A DNA stretch of 7,994 nt from CAVPGH01 sp046726955 (GTDB lineage Bacteria; Acidobacteriota; Vicinamibacteria; Fen-336): assembly GCA_046726955.1 (NCBI GenBank), contig JBKPBQ010000035.1, positions 1-7,994 on the forward strand. Reading direction: 5' to 3'. Made by a program: the position numbers and the translations under genes. The notes beneath the pieces are model-generated. The model saw only the letters and a program-made list of their open reading frames with translations, did no database searches and was not told the origin of the DNA. Positions 1 to 7,912 of the stretch are shown one piece after another; the first letter of the stretch is position 1; each line of letters begins with the position of its first letter.

Positions 1-3000
1 TTCTCGGACCACGTGTAGGCCGACCCCGAGGCCGTGACCACGGTCCCGAACGCGGGATTGGCGATGACGTTGGCCCAGGGAAGGGGCGTCTCCTGATCTC
101 CGTCGAGGACGATCACGTAGTCGCGCCCCTCGTCGGCGAAGCCCCCCAGGCCGTTGGGAAGGGCGAGCGGAGGAACCGTGGGCGCGGACGAAGCGACGCC
201 GGGCCTCGGCCCCGGGGCAAAGATTCCGTCCATCGGCTCGGCCTCCTCGGGATCGGGCCGATCGAGCTGGTGGGCCAGCTCGCCGCGCTCGCCGCTCAAG
301 GTCGCGCGGGCGATACCGGTGAGCAGGATGCGCTCGGCTTTCGGCATGCGGTCACCCCGGAGGAGGTACGCGCCGCCCGGTCGATGCTTCCACGTCCTCC
401 AGGGTCCGTTGTCGAGGAGGGCCGTGAGCTGCCCGTGCATCTCGTCGAGATAGCTCACGGGGTGCTCGTTCACGATCACGACGTCGGCTCGAAGCCCCTT
501 GAGGCGCCAGTATTCCTGCGCCTGCAGGACCTGGCGCACGAGGGCCACGTCGTCCTTGTCCACCACGCGTACCTGGAGGATCGGAAGGTCCCCTGAGACG
601 CCACAGGCCCAGAGACCGTCCTGCCCCCGGGTGTTGCGGACCAGGATCTCCGGTCCCGCGCGAAGCGACGAATCGGCGTAGAGCACCCGCGAGGCCAGGC
701 GCTCGAAGAGCAGCGCCTGCTCGCTCGAGATGCCGAGGTGGCGGAGGCCGCTCTGCGCGTGGGCGTAGGCCAGGCTGAAGGTCCGCGCCGCGGCGCTCGG
801 CTCGTGGTAGCGCTGGGCCAGGGCAACTGCCGTTTCCCGCGAGGACGCCACCCCCGTGGCAAAAGACAGCCTCATGAAGCCGCCCGGCGCGAGGCGCACG
901 CGCTGCCGGAGGCTGACCACGGGATCGAGCACGAACCCCGTGGTTCCGGAGAGCGAGCGTCCATCGAGCGCCTGGGGGCTTTCGGGGCCATGCCCGCGGC
1001 CGAGGAAGCGGGCGCGGTCGGTCTCCCATTCCACCGGACCCTGCGTCCGGCCCTCGAGGCTCAGGACGTGAACGGCCCACGTCCCCATGTCATCCATGGC
1101 CCGCGGGCGCCGATGGCACAGGAGGGCCGCGCTCTCCGCAAGGTATTCCGTCTCCACGAACAGCTTCCCGAACGCGGGGTGGGAGAGATCGTCGGCGGGC
1201 GGGGCGAGCACGATCTCCGCGTAGCTCGTGACCTCGATCTCGCGCGGACGGTCGCCGTGGTTCGTCACGGCGATCCGGCGCACCTCGACGTCGTGCTCGG
1301 TCGACACCGCGACGTCGAGCTGGGTTCCGATGTCGTCGTCACGCCGGCGGAAGGTCGCCTTTTCCGGCAGGAACGTGACCGTGTAGTCTTCCGGCTCCTT
1401 CAGCGTGGGCTGAAAAGTGGCGGACCACACGGACCCGCTCCGCACGTCGCGCAGGTAGAGGAACTGGCTTCCCGGGTCGCGTGTGGGATCTTCTCGGTAC
1501 CTCGTGACCGCGCGGCCCCGACAGAAGCTGGCACCCCCGCCCGCGTTCGTCACCACCGACGTGTAGTTGCCGTTGGAGAGGAACTGCGCGTGCGGGAAGC
1601 GCGTGTGGGGCGACCGGAAGCGACGGATGGCGAGCGGGGGCACCGCGCCGGCCAAGCGCGTCTCTTCGACGGGCCGGGGCTGGGTCACCGGCGCTCGCAG
1701 CGGCACCCGCTCCTGCAGCAGCAGCTCGGTCGCCTGCACTCGGGGATCGGCGTGGAAGCGCTTCACCATGGGGTCGCCGAGGAGGACGTTGGCGAGAGAC
1801 ACGAGGATCATGCCCTGGTGGTGGGCCATGTAGGCTCGCACGACCGTTCCCGGCGAGAGACCCGCCGGGCTGCCGGCGATCGTGCCTTCCTCCGTGCTCC
1901 TTCGGGTGTAGTCGACGGCTTCGTAGAAGCCGTAGGCTCCCTCGACCCCCTTGCCGGCCAGCTCCCGCAGGTTCCGCACAGCCGCCACCGGATCGAGCAG
2001 GGCCGCGAGCGCGGTGGCGTAGGGGGCGATCACGAGCTCGTCGCCGAGGCCGCGCTTCAAACCGAGGCCCGGGACGCCGAAGGCCTTGTATTGGTAGTTG
2101 TCGTGACGGTCCACGACGCTGTAGGCCGATTCCGAGATGCCCCAGGGCACGCGGCACTCCGCCGCGTAGTCGATCTGGCGCGACACCGCCATCCGGCACG
2201 ATTGGTCGAGGAGCGTTCCCGGATAGCTCTTCATGAAGAGGAGCGGCATCAGGTATTCGAACAGGGTGGCGCTCCACGAGAGGAGGGTCGGCGTGCCCTT
2301 CACGCTCGTGACGAGCCGCCCGAGGTGGAACCAGTGCCTCTCGGGGAGCTCCCCCTTGGCGATGCCGATGAAGCTCGCGAGCCTCGCTTCGGAGGCCAGG
2401 AGGTCGTAGTACGAAGCATCTGGGCGGCCCGGCCCTTCCGCATCGGCGAGTCGGTAGCCGATGGAGAGGATGCCGCGCTGCGAATCGAGCAGGAACCGAA
2501 AGCTCATCCCGTCGACGAACGCGGCGGCGCGGCGAGCGAGCTCCGGGAGGCCCGCCTCGCGCAAGCCCTCCGACAAGGTGATCAGCGCACCCGCGAGGTT
2601 GCCGCTGTCGACGGTGGACACGTAGGCGGGCGGAAGCGGGGTCAGAGTCTCCGTGTCGTACCAGTTGAGCAGGTGGCCTTCGAAGCGCTCGAGGCCCTCC
2701 ATCGTGGTAAGGGTGGCGTCGATCCGGGACGCGAGCTCTTCCCGGGGCATGAAGCCGAGATCGTGAGCGGCCAGCGTCGCGAGAAGCCCCATGCCGATGT
2801 TCGTCGGCGAGGTCCGACGGGCCACCCTCGGTCCTGGGGCCTCCTGGAAATTGTCCGGGGGGAGCCCGTGGTCTTCCGGCCCCACGAAGGCCTCGAAGAA
2901 GCGCCACGTCTTGCGCGCCAGGCGCAGGAGGAACTGGCGGTCCTCCTCCCCCAGCTCGACCGCCCGCGGGACGACCGGGCGGCTCAACGCGTAGGCCACG

Positions 3001-5924
3001 ACCGGGGCTGCCGCCCACAGCGCCAGTACCGGGAGAGCAGAGGCGAGAGCGACCGGTCGGCTCGTCGCGACGAGCACGAGCGAGACGAGCGCGGTCAGCG
3101 GGCTCGCGATCATCTCGACGAGGAAAGGCCACGCCCCCATCCCCCTCGCGCGACCCGCCGAACGGGCGGCACTCGCGGCCGCCGTCTCCCACTCCAACAA
3201 CCGGCGCTGAGTCGCTCCGAGTCGAACGAGGGTGAGGCCCACGGCATGAGCGCTCTCCCAGGCCTGGCTGGCCAGGAACGTGAGCTGCAGCGAGACCTGG
3301 GCGAGCGCGGTTTTCCCGTCTTCCCAGGCCGCATGCCAGAACACGCGCCACGGCTGGTGCGGCCGGGGACCCGAGGCGGCCTGGACGAGGAGGGAGAAGA
3401 GGGGAAAGGCGATTGCGGCGAGGAGGGCAGCCGTCCAGGCGGCCGGACGGCCGGGCAGCACGGTCCACCCCAGGACGAGCAGGGCGACGGTCCCCGGTGC
3501 CACGAGGCTCCGCCTCAGGTTGTCGAAGATCTTCCACCGGGAGATGACCGGAAGCCGGTTCCGCGTGAGGCCCGAGCGGCTGGGGACCCAGGGGAACAGC
3601 CACCGGAGGATCTGCCAATCGCCGCGCACCCAGCGGTGCCGGCGTCGCGCGTGGACAAGGACGCTCGCCGGATAGTCGTCGACGACCTCCACGTCCGTAA
3701 CGAGCGCGGTGCGTGCATAGAGTCCTTCGAAGAGGTCATGGGAAAGCAGAGCGTTCTCGGGTACGCGCCCCTGGAGGGCGGCCCGGAACGCGTCGACGTC
3801 GTACAGTCCTTTTCCCGTGAAGATCCCCTCCTGGAACAGGTCCTGATACGTGTCCGACACGGCGGTGGTGTAGGGGTCGACTCCAGTGTGGCCGGCGTAG
3901 AGACGGGCGAAGAGGGAGCCCGCGGCGCTCGCCATCGTCACGCTGACCCGGGGCTGCAGGATCCCGTAGCCCTCGGTGACGCGACCGAGCCGGGAGTCGA
4001 AGCGGGGACGGTTGAGGGGATGGGCGAGGATGCCGATGAGCTTCTTGGCCGCGTCTCGGGGAAGTCGAGTGTCGGTGTCGAGAGTCAGGCAGTAGCGCAC
4101 GCTGGGCAGGACGTCCACGTCCCCCACCTGCACGGAGAAGCTCGTGTCCGTGGCCCCCCGCAGCAGGGCGTTCCATTCTTCGAGCTTTCCGCGCTTGCGC
4201 TCCCAGCCCATCCAGACGTTCTCTCCCGGGTTCCACTGCCGCACGCGGTGGAAGAGGAAGAAGCGGTCGGCGTGCCCCTCGCCGAAGCGCGCGTTGAGTG
4301 ACTCGATCCCCATTCGGGCCGCTTCCAGGATCGGCTCGTCCTCGGGCGTGTCGCGCGCGGGCGCGTCGACGAAATCGCTCAGGATCGCGAAGTGGATGCG
4401 TGGGTCGAGGTTGGCGAGGGCGAGGACCTCGATGTGCTCGACGAGGGCGTTCGCCCCGGGCACGCTCGTCAGCAGCGTCGGTACCACGACGATGGTCCGC
4501 GCGTTCTCGGGAACGCCCCCGGAGAAGTCGAGGCGGGGCAAGCGCCGCGGGGGCGCGTAGCGGGCGGCGAGCCGCTGCACGAAGGCGATCGCGACGTCGC
4601 TGGCCGGCAGCAACAGGAGCAGCGCCACCACCACCTGCGCCCAGAGGGTCACCTGCCGCCCCCCGAGGTAGGCGAGGCCGGGGGCGAGCAACGCGGCGGT
4701 GAGGACCGCGATCGCGCCGAGATAGACGGCGGTGGCATGCGCGAAGGCGAAGCGCCGTACCCGCCGCCAGATTCGGGGACGATGGGCGACGTCGGTCTCG
4801 AGATCGCGCCGGCCCCCCCCGATGAGGTGGTAGCCGACGTGGGCGGCGCGATCCGTGGCCTGGCCCCCGTCCGCGGCCTGGCGCGCGCTCTCGACCGCGC
4901 GCAGGACCACGCGCAGCTGCCCCTCCCCGGTGGGCTCGGAAAGCTCCTCCACCGCTTGGCGGTAGCGGTCGCGGCTCAGGAAGTCCATGCTCCCGTAAGC
5001 CCCTGCCGGGTCGCGCTGCAGCACGCGCTCGATCAGGCTGACCGCCTCGAAGAACTCGCTCCATTCGAGCGCGCCGCAAAGGCGGAGGCTCGTGATGACA
5101 TTCGCTACGGACACCTGGCTCGCCGCCTGCCGCTGGTGCTCGCTCCGGATGGCGTCCTCGGACGTCGTGCGGAGGGCCTCGAGGTGCGCGTCCACGGCGG
5201 CGCGGATGGCGGAGAGGCGGGGACCGTACTCGCGCAGCCGTTGCAGCAGCTGCACGACGTATCCGGGGTGGAAGCTCTTGTGCAGCGGCGGAGGCCTGCC
5301 GTGCCCTGCGGCGTCGATACGGGCCACGTAGCTGTCGGCCGCCCGGACCGCGGCGCGGGCCAGCAGCATCTCCTCCGCCAATCGCCTCAGGTTCTCGATG
5401 AGAGCCAGCTTGAGCATGCTCGGCCACGCCCAGAGCTCGCCGATCGTGAGGGGAGCAACCGCCTGGTAGCTGTTCAGGAAGCGGAGGAGCTGCTGTCGAT
5501 CCAGCCGGCTGTCGCTGTGGCGGATGAGCTCGATGGCCATCGCGTACACGCGGGCGTCCCCCGCGAGCTCCCGCAATGCGAGCTTGGGCAGCTCTCGGTA
5601 GTAGCCCGGAGGAAGGTTGTGGCGGACGTCGAGAACCACGGAGGCCACGAGGTGGAAGTTGTCGAGCAGCCATTCCGTCGCGGGAGTGACGAACTCCCCC
5701 CGGTGCACGTCGTCGGCCATCGTGAGATAGGCGCGGCGCAGGACGCGGGCGTTGTCCTCGAAGCGCGGCAGAACGTCCCGCGAGGCCCGCCGGGGGTCGG
5801 GATCGAGCGTGAAGCGGGCGGCGAGAGCCCTCGCCCTTTCTTCCAGGCGCTCGATGCTCAGCAGCTCGTCGCGCAGCGGCTTCACGTCCACCGGGCGAGC
5901 GCGCTTCCCCAGCCAATTGAACAC
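1..5924 (-). CDS. ndvB: Cyclic beta-1,2-glucan synthase (NdvB/ChvB/Cgs-like), C-terminus off window
   Basis: A 1974-codon frame open to the window edge. Full-length relatives are about 2800 aa, so roughly the last third is missing. Domains in order: an N-terminal helical region with DNFHL (about 84) and GELWAW (about 165); two membrane helices (about 395-446); a GT84 glycosyltransferase (about 473-770) with SDF around Asp517, ERKRGKLEEWN (about 570), DTDT at 616-619, SHDLFEG with Asp730, and the processivity-type HRWVRGDWQ at 763-771; four more helices (about 803-848 and 932-979); a cyclization, glycoamylase-like (GH189) domain (about 1000-1390) with FEYLMP (Glu1223), GISESAY (Glu1265), GFYEAVDYT (Glu1335) and HHQGM (1368-1372); and the start of a GH94-type phosphorylase region with NGLGGF at 1924. 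In known members the enzyme uses UDP-glucose at the inner membrane, cyclizes the chain and trims its length, giving periplasmic cyclic glucan. The product linkage here is inferred from the family. The gene starts 36 bases after the second groES. No frameshift was seen where I checked the frame (both ends, and around 2130, 3630 and 4075). Confidence 0.96.
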   Translation of the reverse strand, partial: MFNWLGKRARPVDVKPLRDELLSIERLEERARALAARFTLDPDPRRASRDVLPRFEDNARVLRRAYLTMADDVHRGEFVTPATEWLLDNFHLVASVVLDVRHNLPPGYYRELPKLALRELAGDARVYAMAIELIRHSDSRLDRQQLLRFLNSYQAVAPLTIGELWAWPSMLKLALIENLRRLAEEMLLARAAVRAADSYVARIDAAGHGRPPPLHKSFHPGYVVQLLQRLREYGPRLSAIRAAVDAHLEALRTTSEDAIRSEHQRQAASQVSVANVITSLRLCGALEWSEFFEAVSLIERVLQRDPAGAYGSMDFLSRDRYRQAVEELSEPTGEGQLRVVLRAVESARQAADGGQATDRAAHVGYHLIGGGRRDLETDVAHRPRIWRRVRRFAFAHATAVYLGAIAVLTAALLAPGLAYLGGRQVTLWAQVVVALLLLLPASDVAIAFVQRLAARYAPPRRLPRLDFSGGVPENARTIVVVPTLLTSVPGANALVEHIEVLALANLDPRIHFAILSDFVDAPARDTPEDEPILEAARMGIESLNARFGEGHADRFFLFHRVRQWNPGENVWMGWERKRGKLEEWNALLRGATDTSFSVQVGDVDVLPSVRYCLTLDTDTRLPRDAAKKLIGILAHPLNRPRFDSRLGRVTEGYGILQPRVSVTMASAAGSLFARLYAGHTGVDPYTTAVSDTYQDLFQEGIFTGKGLYDVDAFRAALQGRVPENALLSHDLFEGLYARTALVTDVEVVDDYPASVLVHARRRHRWVRGDWQILRWLFPWVPSRSGLTRNRLPVISRWKIFDNLRRSLVAPGTVALLVLGWTVLPGRPAAWTAALLAAIAFPLFSLLVQAASGPRPHQPWRVFWHAAWEDGKTALAQVSLQLTFLASQAWESAHAVGLTLVRLGATQRRLLEWETAAASAARSAGRARGMGAWPFLVEMIASPLTALVSLVLVATSRPVALASALPVLALWAAAPVVAYALSRPVVPRAVELGEEDRQFLLRLARKTWRFFEAFVGPEDHGLPPDNFQEAPGPRVARRTSPTNIGMGLLATLAAHDLGFMPREELASRIDATLTTMEGLERFEGHLLNWYDTETLTPLPPAYVSTVDSGNLAGALITLSEGLREAGLPELARRAAAFVDGMSFRFLLDSQRGILSIGYRLADAEGPGRPDASYYDLLASEARLASFIGIAKGELPERHWFHLGRLVTSVKGTPTLLSWSATLFEYLMPLLFMKSYPGTLLDQSCRMAVSRQIDYAAECRVPWGISESAYSVVDRHDNYQYKAFGVPGLGLKRGLGDELVIAPYATALAALLDPVAAVRNLRELAGKGVEGAYGFYEAVDYTRRSTEEGTIAGSPAGLSPGTVVRAYMAHHQGMILVSLANVLLGDPMVKRFHADPRVQATELLLQERVPLRAPVTQPRPVEETRLAGAVPPLAIRRFRSPHTRFPHAQFLSNGNYTSVVTNAGGGASFCRGRAVTRYREDPTRDPGSQFLYLRDVRSGSVWSATFQPTLKEPEDYTVTFLPEKATFRRRDDDIGTQLDVAVSTEHDVEVRRIAVTNHGDRPREIEVTSYAEIVLAPPADDLSHPAFGKLFVETEYLAESAALLCHRRPRAMDDMGTWAVHVLSLEGRTQGPVEWETDRARFLGRGHGPESPQALDGRSLSGTTGFVLDPVVSLRQRVRLAPGGFMRLSFATGVASSRETAVALAQRYHEPSAAARTFSLAYAHAQSGLRHLGISSEQALLFERLASRVLYADSSLRAGPEILVRNTRGQDGLWACGVSGDLPILQVRVVDKDDVALVRQVLQAQEYWRLKGLRADVVIVNEHPVSYLDEMHGQLTALLDNGPWRTWKHRPGGAYLLRGDRMPKAERILLTGIARATLSGERGELAHQLDRPDPEEAEPMDGIFAPGPRPGVASSAPTVPPLALPNGLGGFADEGRDYVIVLDGDQETPLPWANVIANPAFGTVVTASGSAYTWSE

Positions 5925-5937
5925 AGTCTTCGTCCGT

Positions 5938-5945
5938 CCTCCTCC
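5938..5945 (-). promoter_or_regulatory. Shine-Dalgarno for the cyclic glucan synthase GTG start
   Basis: The 36-base gap after the second groES contains GGAGGAGG on the minus strand, a strong anti-16S match. It lies 13 bases before the GTG at 5924, which is a rather long spacer. There is no ATG in frame between the groES TAG and this GTG, and the next in-frame GTGs lie about eleven and thirteen codons inside the protein. GTG at 5924 is therefore the best start. A CCCGCGGG palindrome (5944-5951) abuts the site and could fold over it. Confidence 0.7.
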
Positions 5946-5960
5946 CGCGGGGCCGCGCGC

Positions 5961-6254
5961 CTACCCGAGCACCACCAGAAACTCGTGCTCGGGAATGATG
6001 AGGAGATCCTCGCCGTCGATCTTGACCTCGATCCCGGAGCGCCGGCCGAAGAGGACCTTGTCCCCGACCTTCACGGGGAGGGCTCCCTTGGCTCCGCCTC
6101 CCCGGTCCTTGTCGTCGCCGACGGCGATCACCTCGCCCTTCCAGGGTCTCCGCTTCGCGGCGCGAGGGATTCGAATCTCCCCGTCGACCCTCCCTGGCTC
6201 GATCCGGCGAACCAGGAGGCCGCCGCGAAGGGCGGCCGGCAGCGACGACGGCAT
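5961..6254 (-). CDS. groES: Divergent second GroES-like co-chaperonin
   Basis: A 97-aa protein of normal GroES length, starting at the ATG that overlaps the groEL stop. A TTG one codon upstream would add one residue. Family features seen: the LLVRRIE strand, KGEVIAVG at 39-46, the VKVGDKVLFG strand at 61-70, SGIEVKIDGEDLLII at 73-87, and a hydrophobic C-terminus. Unusual features: the conserved DRV(L/I)V near the N-terminus reads GGLLV. The mobile loop (about 17-31) is about one residue shorter. The GGIVL core that docks into GroEL reads GEIRI, putting Arg28 in the middle of the hydrophobic tripeptide. The following segment PRAAKRRPWKG is strongly basic. The fold and probable lid role follow from the family. 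Altered GroEL affinity or specialised use is inference. It could instead be a decaying paralogue, but the frame is intact and the barrel strands are well kept. Confidence 0.93.
   Translation of the reverse strand: MPSSLPAALRGGLLVRRIEPGRVDGEIRIPRAAKRRPWKGEVIAVGDDKDRGGGAKGALPVKVGDKVLFGRRSGIEVKIDGEDLLIIPEHEFLVVLG
5964..5993 (-). repeat. Perfect 9-bp inverted repeat at the 3' end of the second groES
   Basis: On the minus strand CCCGAGCAC and GTGCTCGGG flank a 12-base loop, directly before the TAG stop of the second groES. The nine base pairs are perfect and mostly G:C, so the mRNA could form a stable hairpin across the final codons (encoding PEHEFLVVLG). It has no following U-run, so it is not a standard intrinsic terminator. 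It could act as an mRNA 3'-end stabiliser, a processing or attenuation element ahead of the glucan synthase gene, or be a by-product of GC-rich codon choice. Confidence 0.5.
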
Positions 6255-6256
6255 CA
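6252..6256 (-). promoter_or_regulatory. TGATG stop/start overlap between groEL and second groES
   Basis: On the minus strand the groEL stop TGA (6256-6254) shares its A with an ATG (6254-6252). Such overlaps usually indicate translational coupling by terminating ribosomes that restart. Upstream there is only a weak GGCGGCGGG within the last groEL codons as a possible Shine-Dalgarno. This favours the ATG over the TTG one codon earlier as the start of the second groES. It also argues that the second groES is made in step with GroEL. Confidence 0.75.
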
Positions 6257-7876
6257 ATACATCCCGCCGCCGGAGGGCATGCCGGCCGCGCCCTTCTCCC
6301 CCCGATCCTCGGCGAACTCACAGATGATCGCCTCGGTGGTCAGGAGCAGCGACGCGATGGAGGCCGCGTTCTGGAGCGCGGAGCGCACGACCTTCGTCGG
6401 GTCGATCACACCGGCGTCCACGAGGTTTTCGTACTTCTCCGTGAGCGCGTTGAACCCCTCGTCCCCCTTCATCTCGCGGACCTTGCCCACGACCACCGCC
6501 CCCTCGTGTCCGGCGTTCTCCGAGATCAGTCGGAGCGGCTCCTCCAGGGCGCGACGAACGATGCGCACGCCCACGGCCTCGTCGCCCTCGACCTTCAGGC
6601 CTTCCACCGCTTTCACGCATCGCAGGAGGGCGACGCCACCGCCGGCCACGATCCCCTCCTCGACGGCCGCCTTGGTGGCGTGCGTCGCGTCTTCCACCCG
6701 GGCCTTCTTCTCCTTCATCTCCGTCTCGGTGGCCGCGCCGACCTTGATGATGGCGACACCTCCCACCAGCTTGGCCAGCCGCTCCTGGAGCTTCTCGCGG
6801 TCGTAGTCTGACGTGGTCTCTTCGACCTGGGTGCGAAGCTGCTTGACCCGGCCCTCGATGTCCGTCTTCTTCCCCGCCCCTTCCACGATCGTCGTGTTGT
6901 CCTTGTCGATCGTGATCTTCTTGGCCCGGCCCAGCTCGTCGATCTTGATGTTCTCCAGCCGGATCCCGAGGTCCTCGGTGATGGCCTTCCCCCCGGTGAG
7001 GATCGCGACGTCTTCGAGCATGGCCTTCCTGCGATCGCCATAGCCGGGGGCCTTGACCGCCGCCACCTGCAGCGTTCCCCGGAGCTTGTTCACCACCAGG
7101 GTCGCCAGGGCCTCACCCTCGACGTCCTCGGAGATGATGAGCAGTGGCTGGCCGAGCTTCGCGACCTGCTCCAGAACGGGAAGGAGGTCCTTCATGTTGG
7201 AGATCTTCTTCTCGTGGATGAGCACGAGCGCGTTCTCGAGGACGACCTCCATCCGCTCGGGATCGGTCACGAAATAGGGAGAGAGGTAGCCGCGGTCGAA
7301 CTGCATCCCCTCCACCAGCTCCAGCGAGGTCTCGATCGACTTCGCTTCCTCGACGGTGATGACGCCGTCCTTCCCCACCTTCTCCATGGCCTCGGCGATG
7401 ATCTTCCCGATCGTCTCGTCGTTGTTGGCGGAGATGGTGCCCACCTGGGCGATCATCTTCCCCTTCACGGGCTTGCTCAGCCTCTTCAGCTCTTCGCTGA
7501 CCGCGAGCACGGCCCGCTCGATGCCGCGCTTCACCTCCATGGGGTTGGCGCCGGCGGTCACGTTCTTGCTTCCCTCGCGGTAGATGGCCTGGGCGAGCAC
7601 GGTGGCGGTCGTGGTGCCGTCGCCGGCCACGTCGCTCGTCTTGCTCGCGACCTCGCGGACCATCTGGGCCCCCATGTTCTCCAGGGGCTCCTTGAGCTCG
7701 ATCTCCTTCGCCACCGTCACTCCGTCCTTCGTGATGAGGGGCGACCCGAATTTCTTGTCGAGGACGACGTTCCGGCCCTGGGGGCCGAGAGTCACCTTCA
7801 CCGCGTCCGCGAGGCGGTTGATCCCGCGCAGTATCGACTGCCGGGAATCGTCGCCGTACGTGATCTGCTTCGCCAT
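6254..7876 (-). CDS. groEL: GroEL chaperonin (Hsp60), 60 kDa
   Basis: A complete 540-aa group I chaperonin of near-standard length (E. coli 548). It forms tetradecameric rings that fold cytoplasmic proteins through ATP cycles. Sequence evidence: the equatorial domain carries GPQGRNVVLD (31-40), TKDGVTVA with Asp51, and GDGTTT at 85-90 for ATP/Mg binding. Asp396 in VEDATHAT matches the catalytic Asp398 of E. coli, followed by the AAVEEGIVAGGG stretch. The apical hydrophobic groove that binds substrate and the GroES loop is intact: Tyr197, Tyr201, Phe202, Leu232, Leu235, Leu257, Val261 and Val262 align with the E. coli binding residues. The ATG start gives the family N-terminus MAKQI. The C-terminus ends GMPSGGGMY, with only a remnant of the flexible GGM repeats. 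The gene lies between two groES genes, its TGA overlapping the downstream ATG by one base. Confidence 0.99.
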   Translation of the reverse strand: MAKQITYGDDSRQSILRGINRLADAVKVTLGPQGRNVVLDKKFGSPLITKDGVTVAKEIELKEPLENMGAQMVREVASKTSDVAGDGTTTATVLAQAIYREGSKNVTAGANPMEVKRGIERAVLAVSEELKRLSKPVKGKMIAQVGTISANNDETIGKIIAEAMEKVGKDGVITVEEAKSIETSLELVEGMQFDRGYLSPYFVTDPERMEVVLENALVLIHEKKISNMKDLLPVLEQVAKLGQPLLIISEDVEGEALATLVVNKLRGTLQVAAVKAPGYGDRRKAMLEDVAILTGGKAITEDLGIRLENIKIDELGRAKKITIDKDNTTIVEGAGKKTDIEGRVKQLRTQVEETTSDYDREKLQERLAKLVGGVAIIKVGAATETEMKEKKARVEDATHATKAAVEEGIVAGGGVALLRCVKAVEGLKVEGDEAVGVRIVRRALEEPLRLISENAGHEGAVVVGKVREMKGDEGFNALTEKYENLVDAGVIDPTKVVRSALQNAASIASLLLTTEAIICEFAEDRGEKGAAGMPSGGGMY

Positions 7877-7883
7877 GTTCTTG

Positions 7884-7894
7884 CCTGCTTCCTC
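7884..7894 (-). promoter_or_regulatory. Probable ribosome binding region for groEL
   Basis: In the 36-base gap between the first groES stop and the groEL ATG, the minus strand reads GAGGAAGCAGG followed by seven bases and then ATG. The purine-rich GAGGAAG and the closer GCAGG are both partial Shine-Dalgarno matches, and either could place the ribosome on the ATG at 7876. No terminator-like hairpin or promoter is evident in the gap, so groEL is probably translated from the groES transcript. Confidence 0.55.
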
Positions 7895-7912
7895 AGTGTG
7901 TTGTTGGGACGA

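Noticed and set aside
3055..3100. A short run of repeated gacgag-like units resembling a microsatellite.
   Set aside because: It encodes a membrane helix of the synthase (ALVSLVLVATS) using biased GC-rich codons, and the units are imperfect.
738..4301. A 1187-codon open frame on the plus strand.
   Set aside because: It lies in exact codon register opposite the glucan synthase. Stops there would require TTA, CTA or TCA codons in the synthase, which a GC-rich genome avoids. Its translation is low-complexity and rich in Arg, Glu and Gly, with no recognisable domain.
5964..5993. The inverted repeat as an intrinsic terminator of the groE operon.
   Set aside because: No U-rich run follows the stem on the minus strand. 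The next bases are GC-rich and lead into a strong Shine-Dalgarno, so simple termination is not supported.
3736..6321. An 861-codon minus-strand frame, with similar ones at 1339-3618 and 352-1080.
   Set aside because: These are same-strand shifted frames of the synthase, second groES and groEL. They are Arg/Pro/Gly-rich shadows, while the competing frame carries clear GT84, GH94, GroES and GroEL motifs.
4392..6806. An 804-codon open frame on the plus strand spanning three genes.
   Set aside because: It is also antisense in register to the synthase and second groES, then runs into antisense groEL out of register. It has no family motifs and crosses well-supported genes.
7877..7912. A CIRCE operator or internal promoter before groEL.
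   Set aside because: The 36-base gap has no TTAGCACTC-type inverted repeat and no convincing -35/-10 pair. Any such control would lie upstream of the first groES, off-window.
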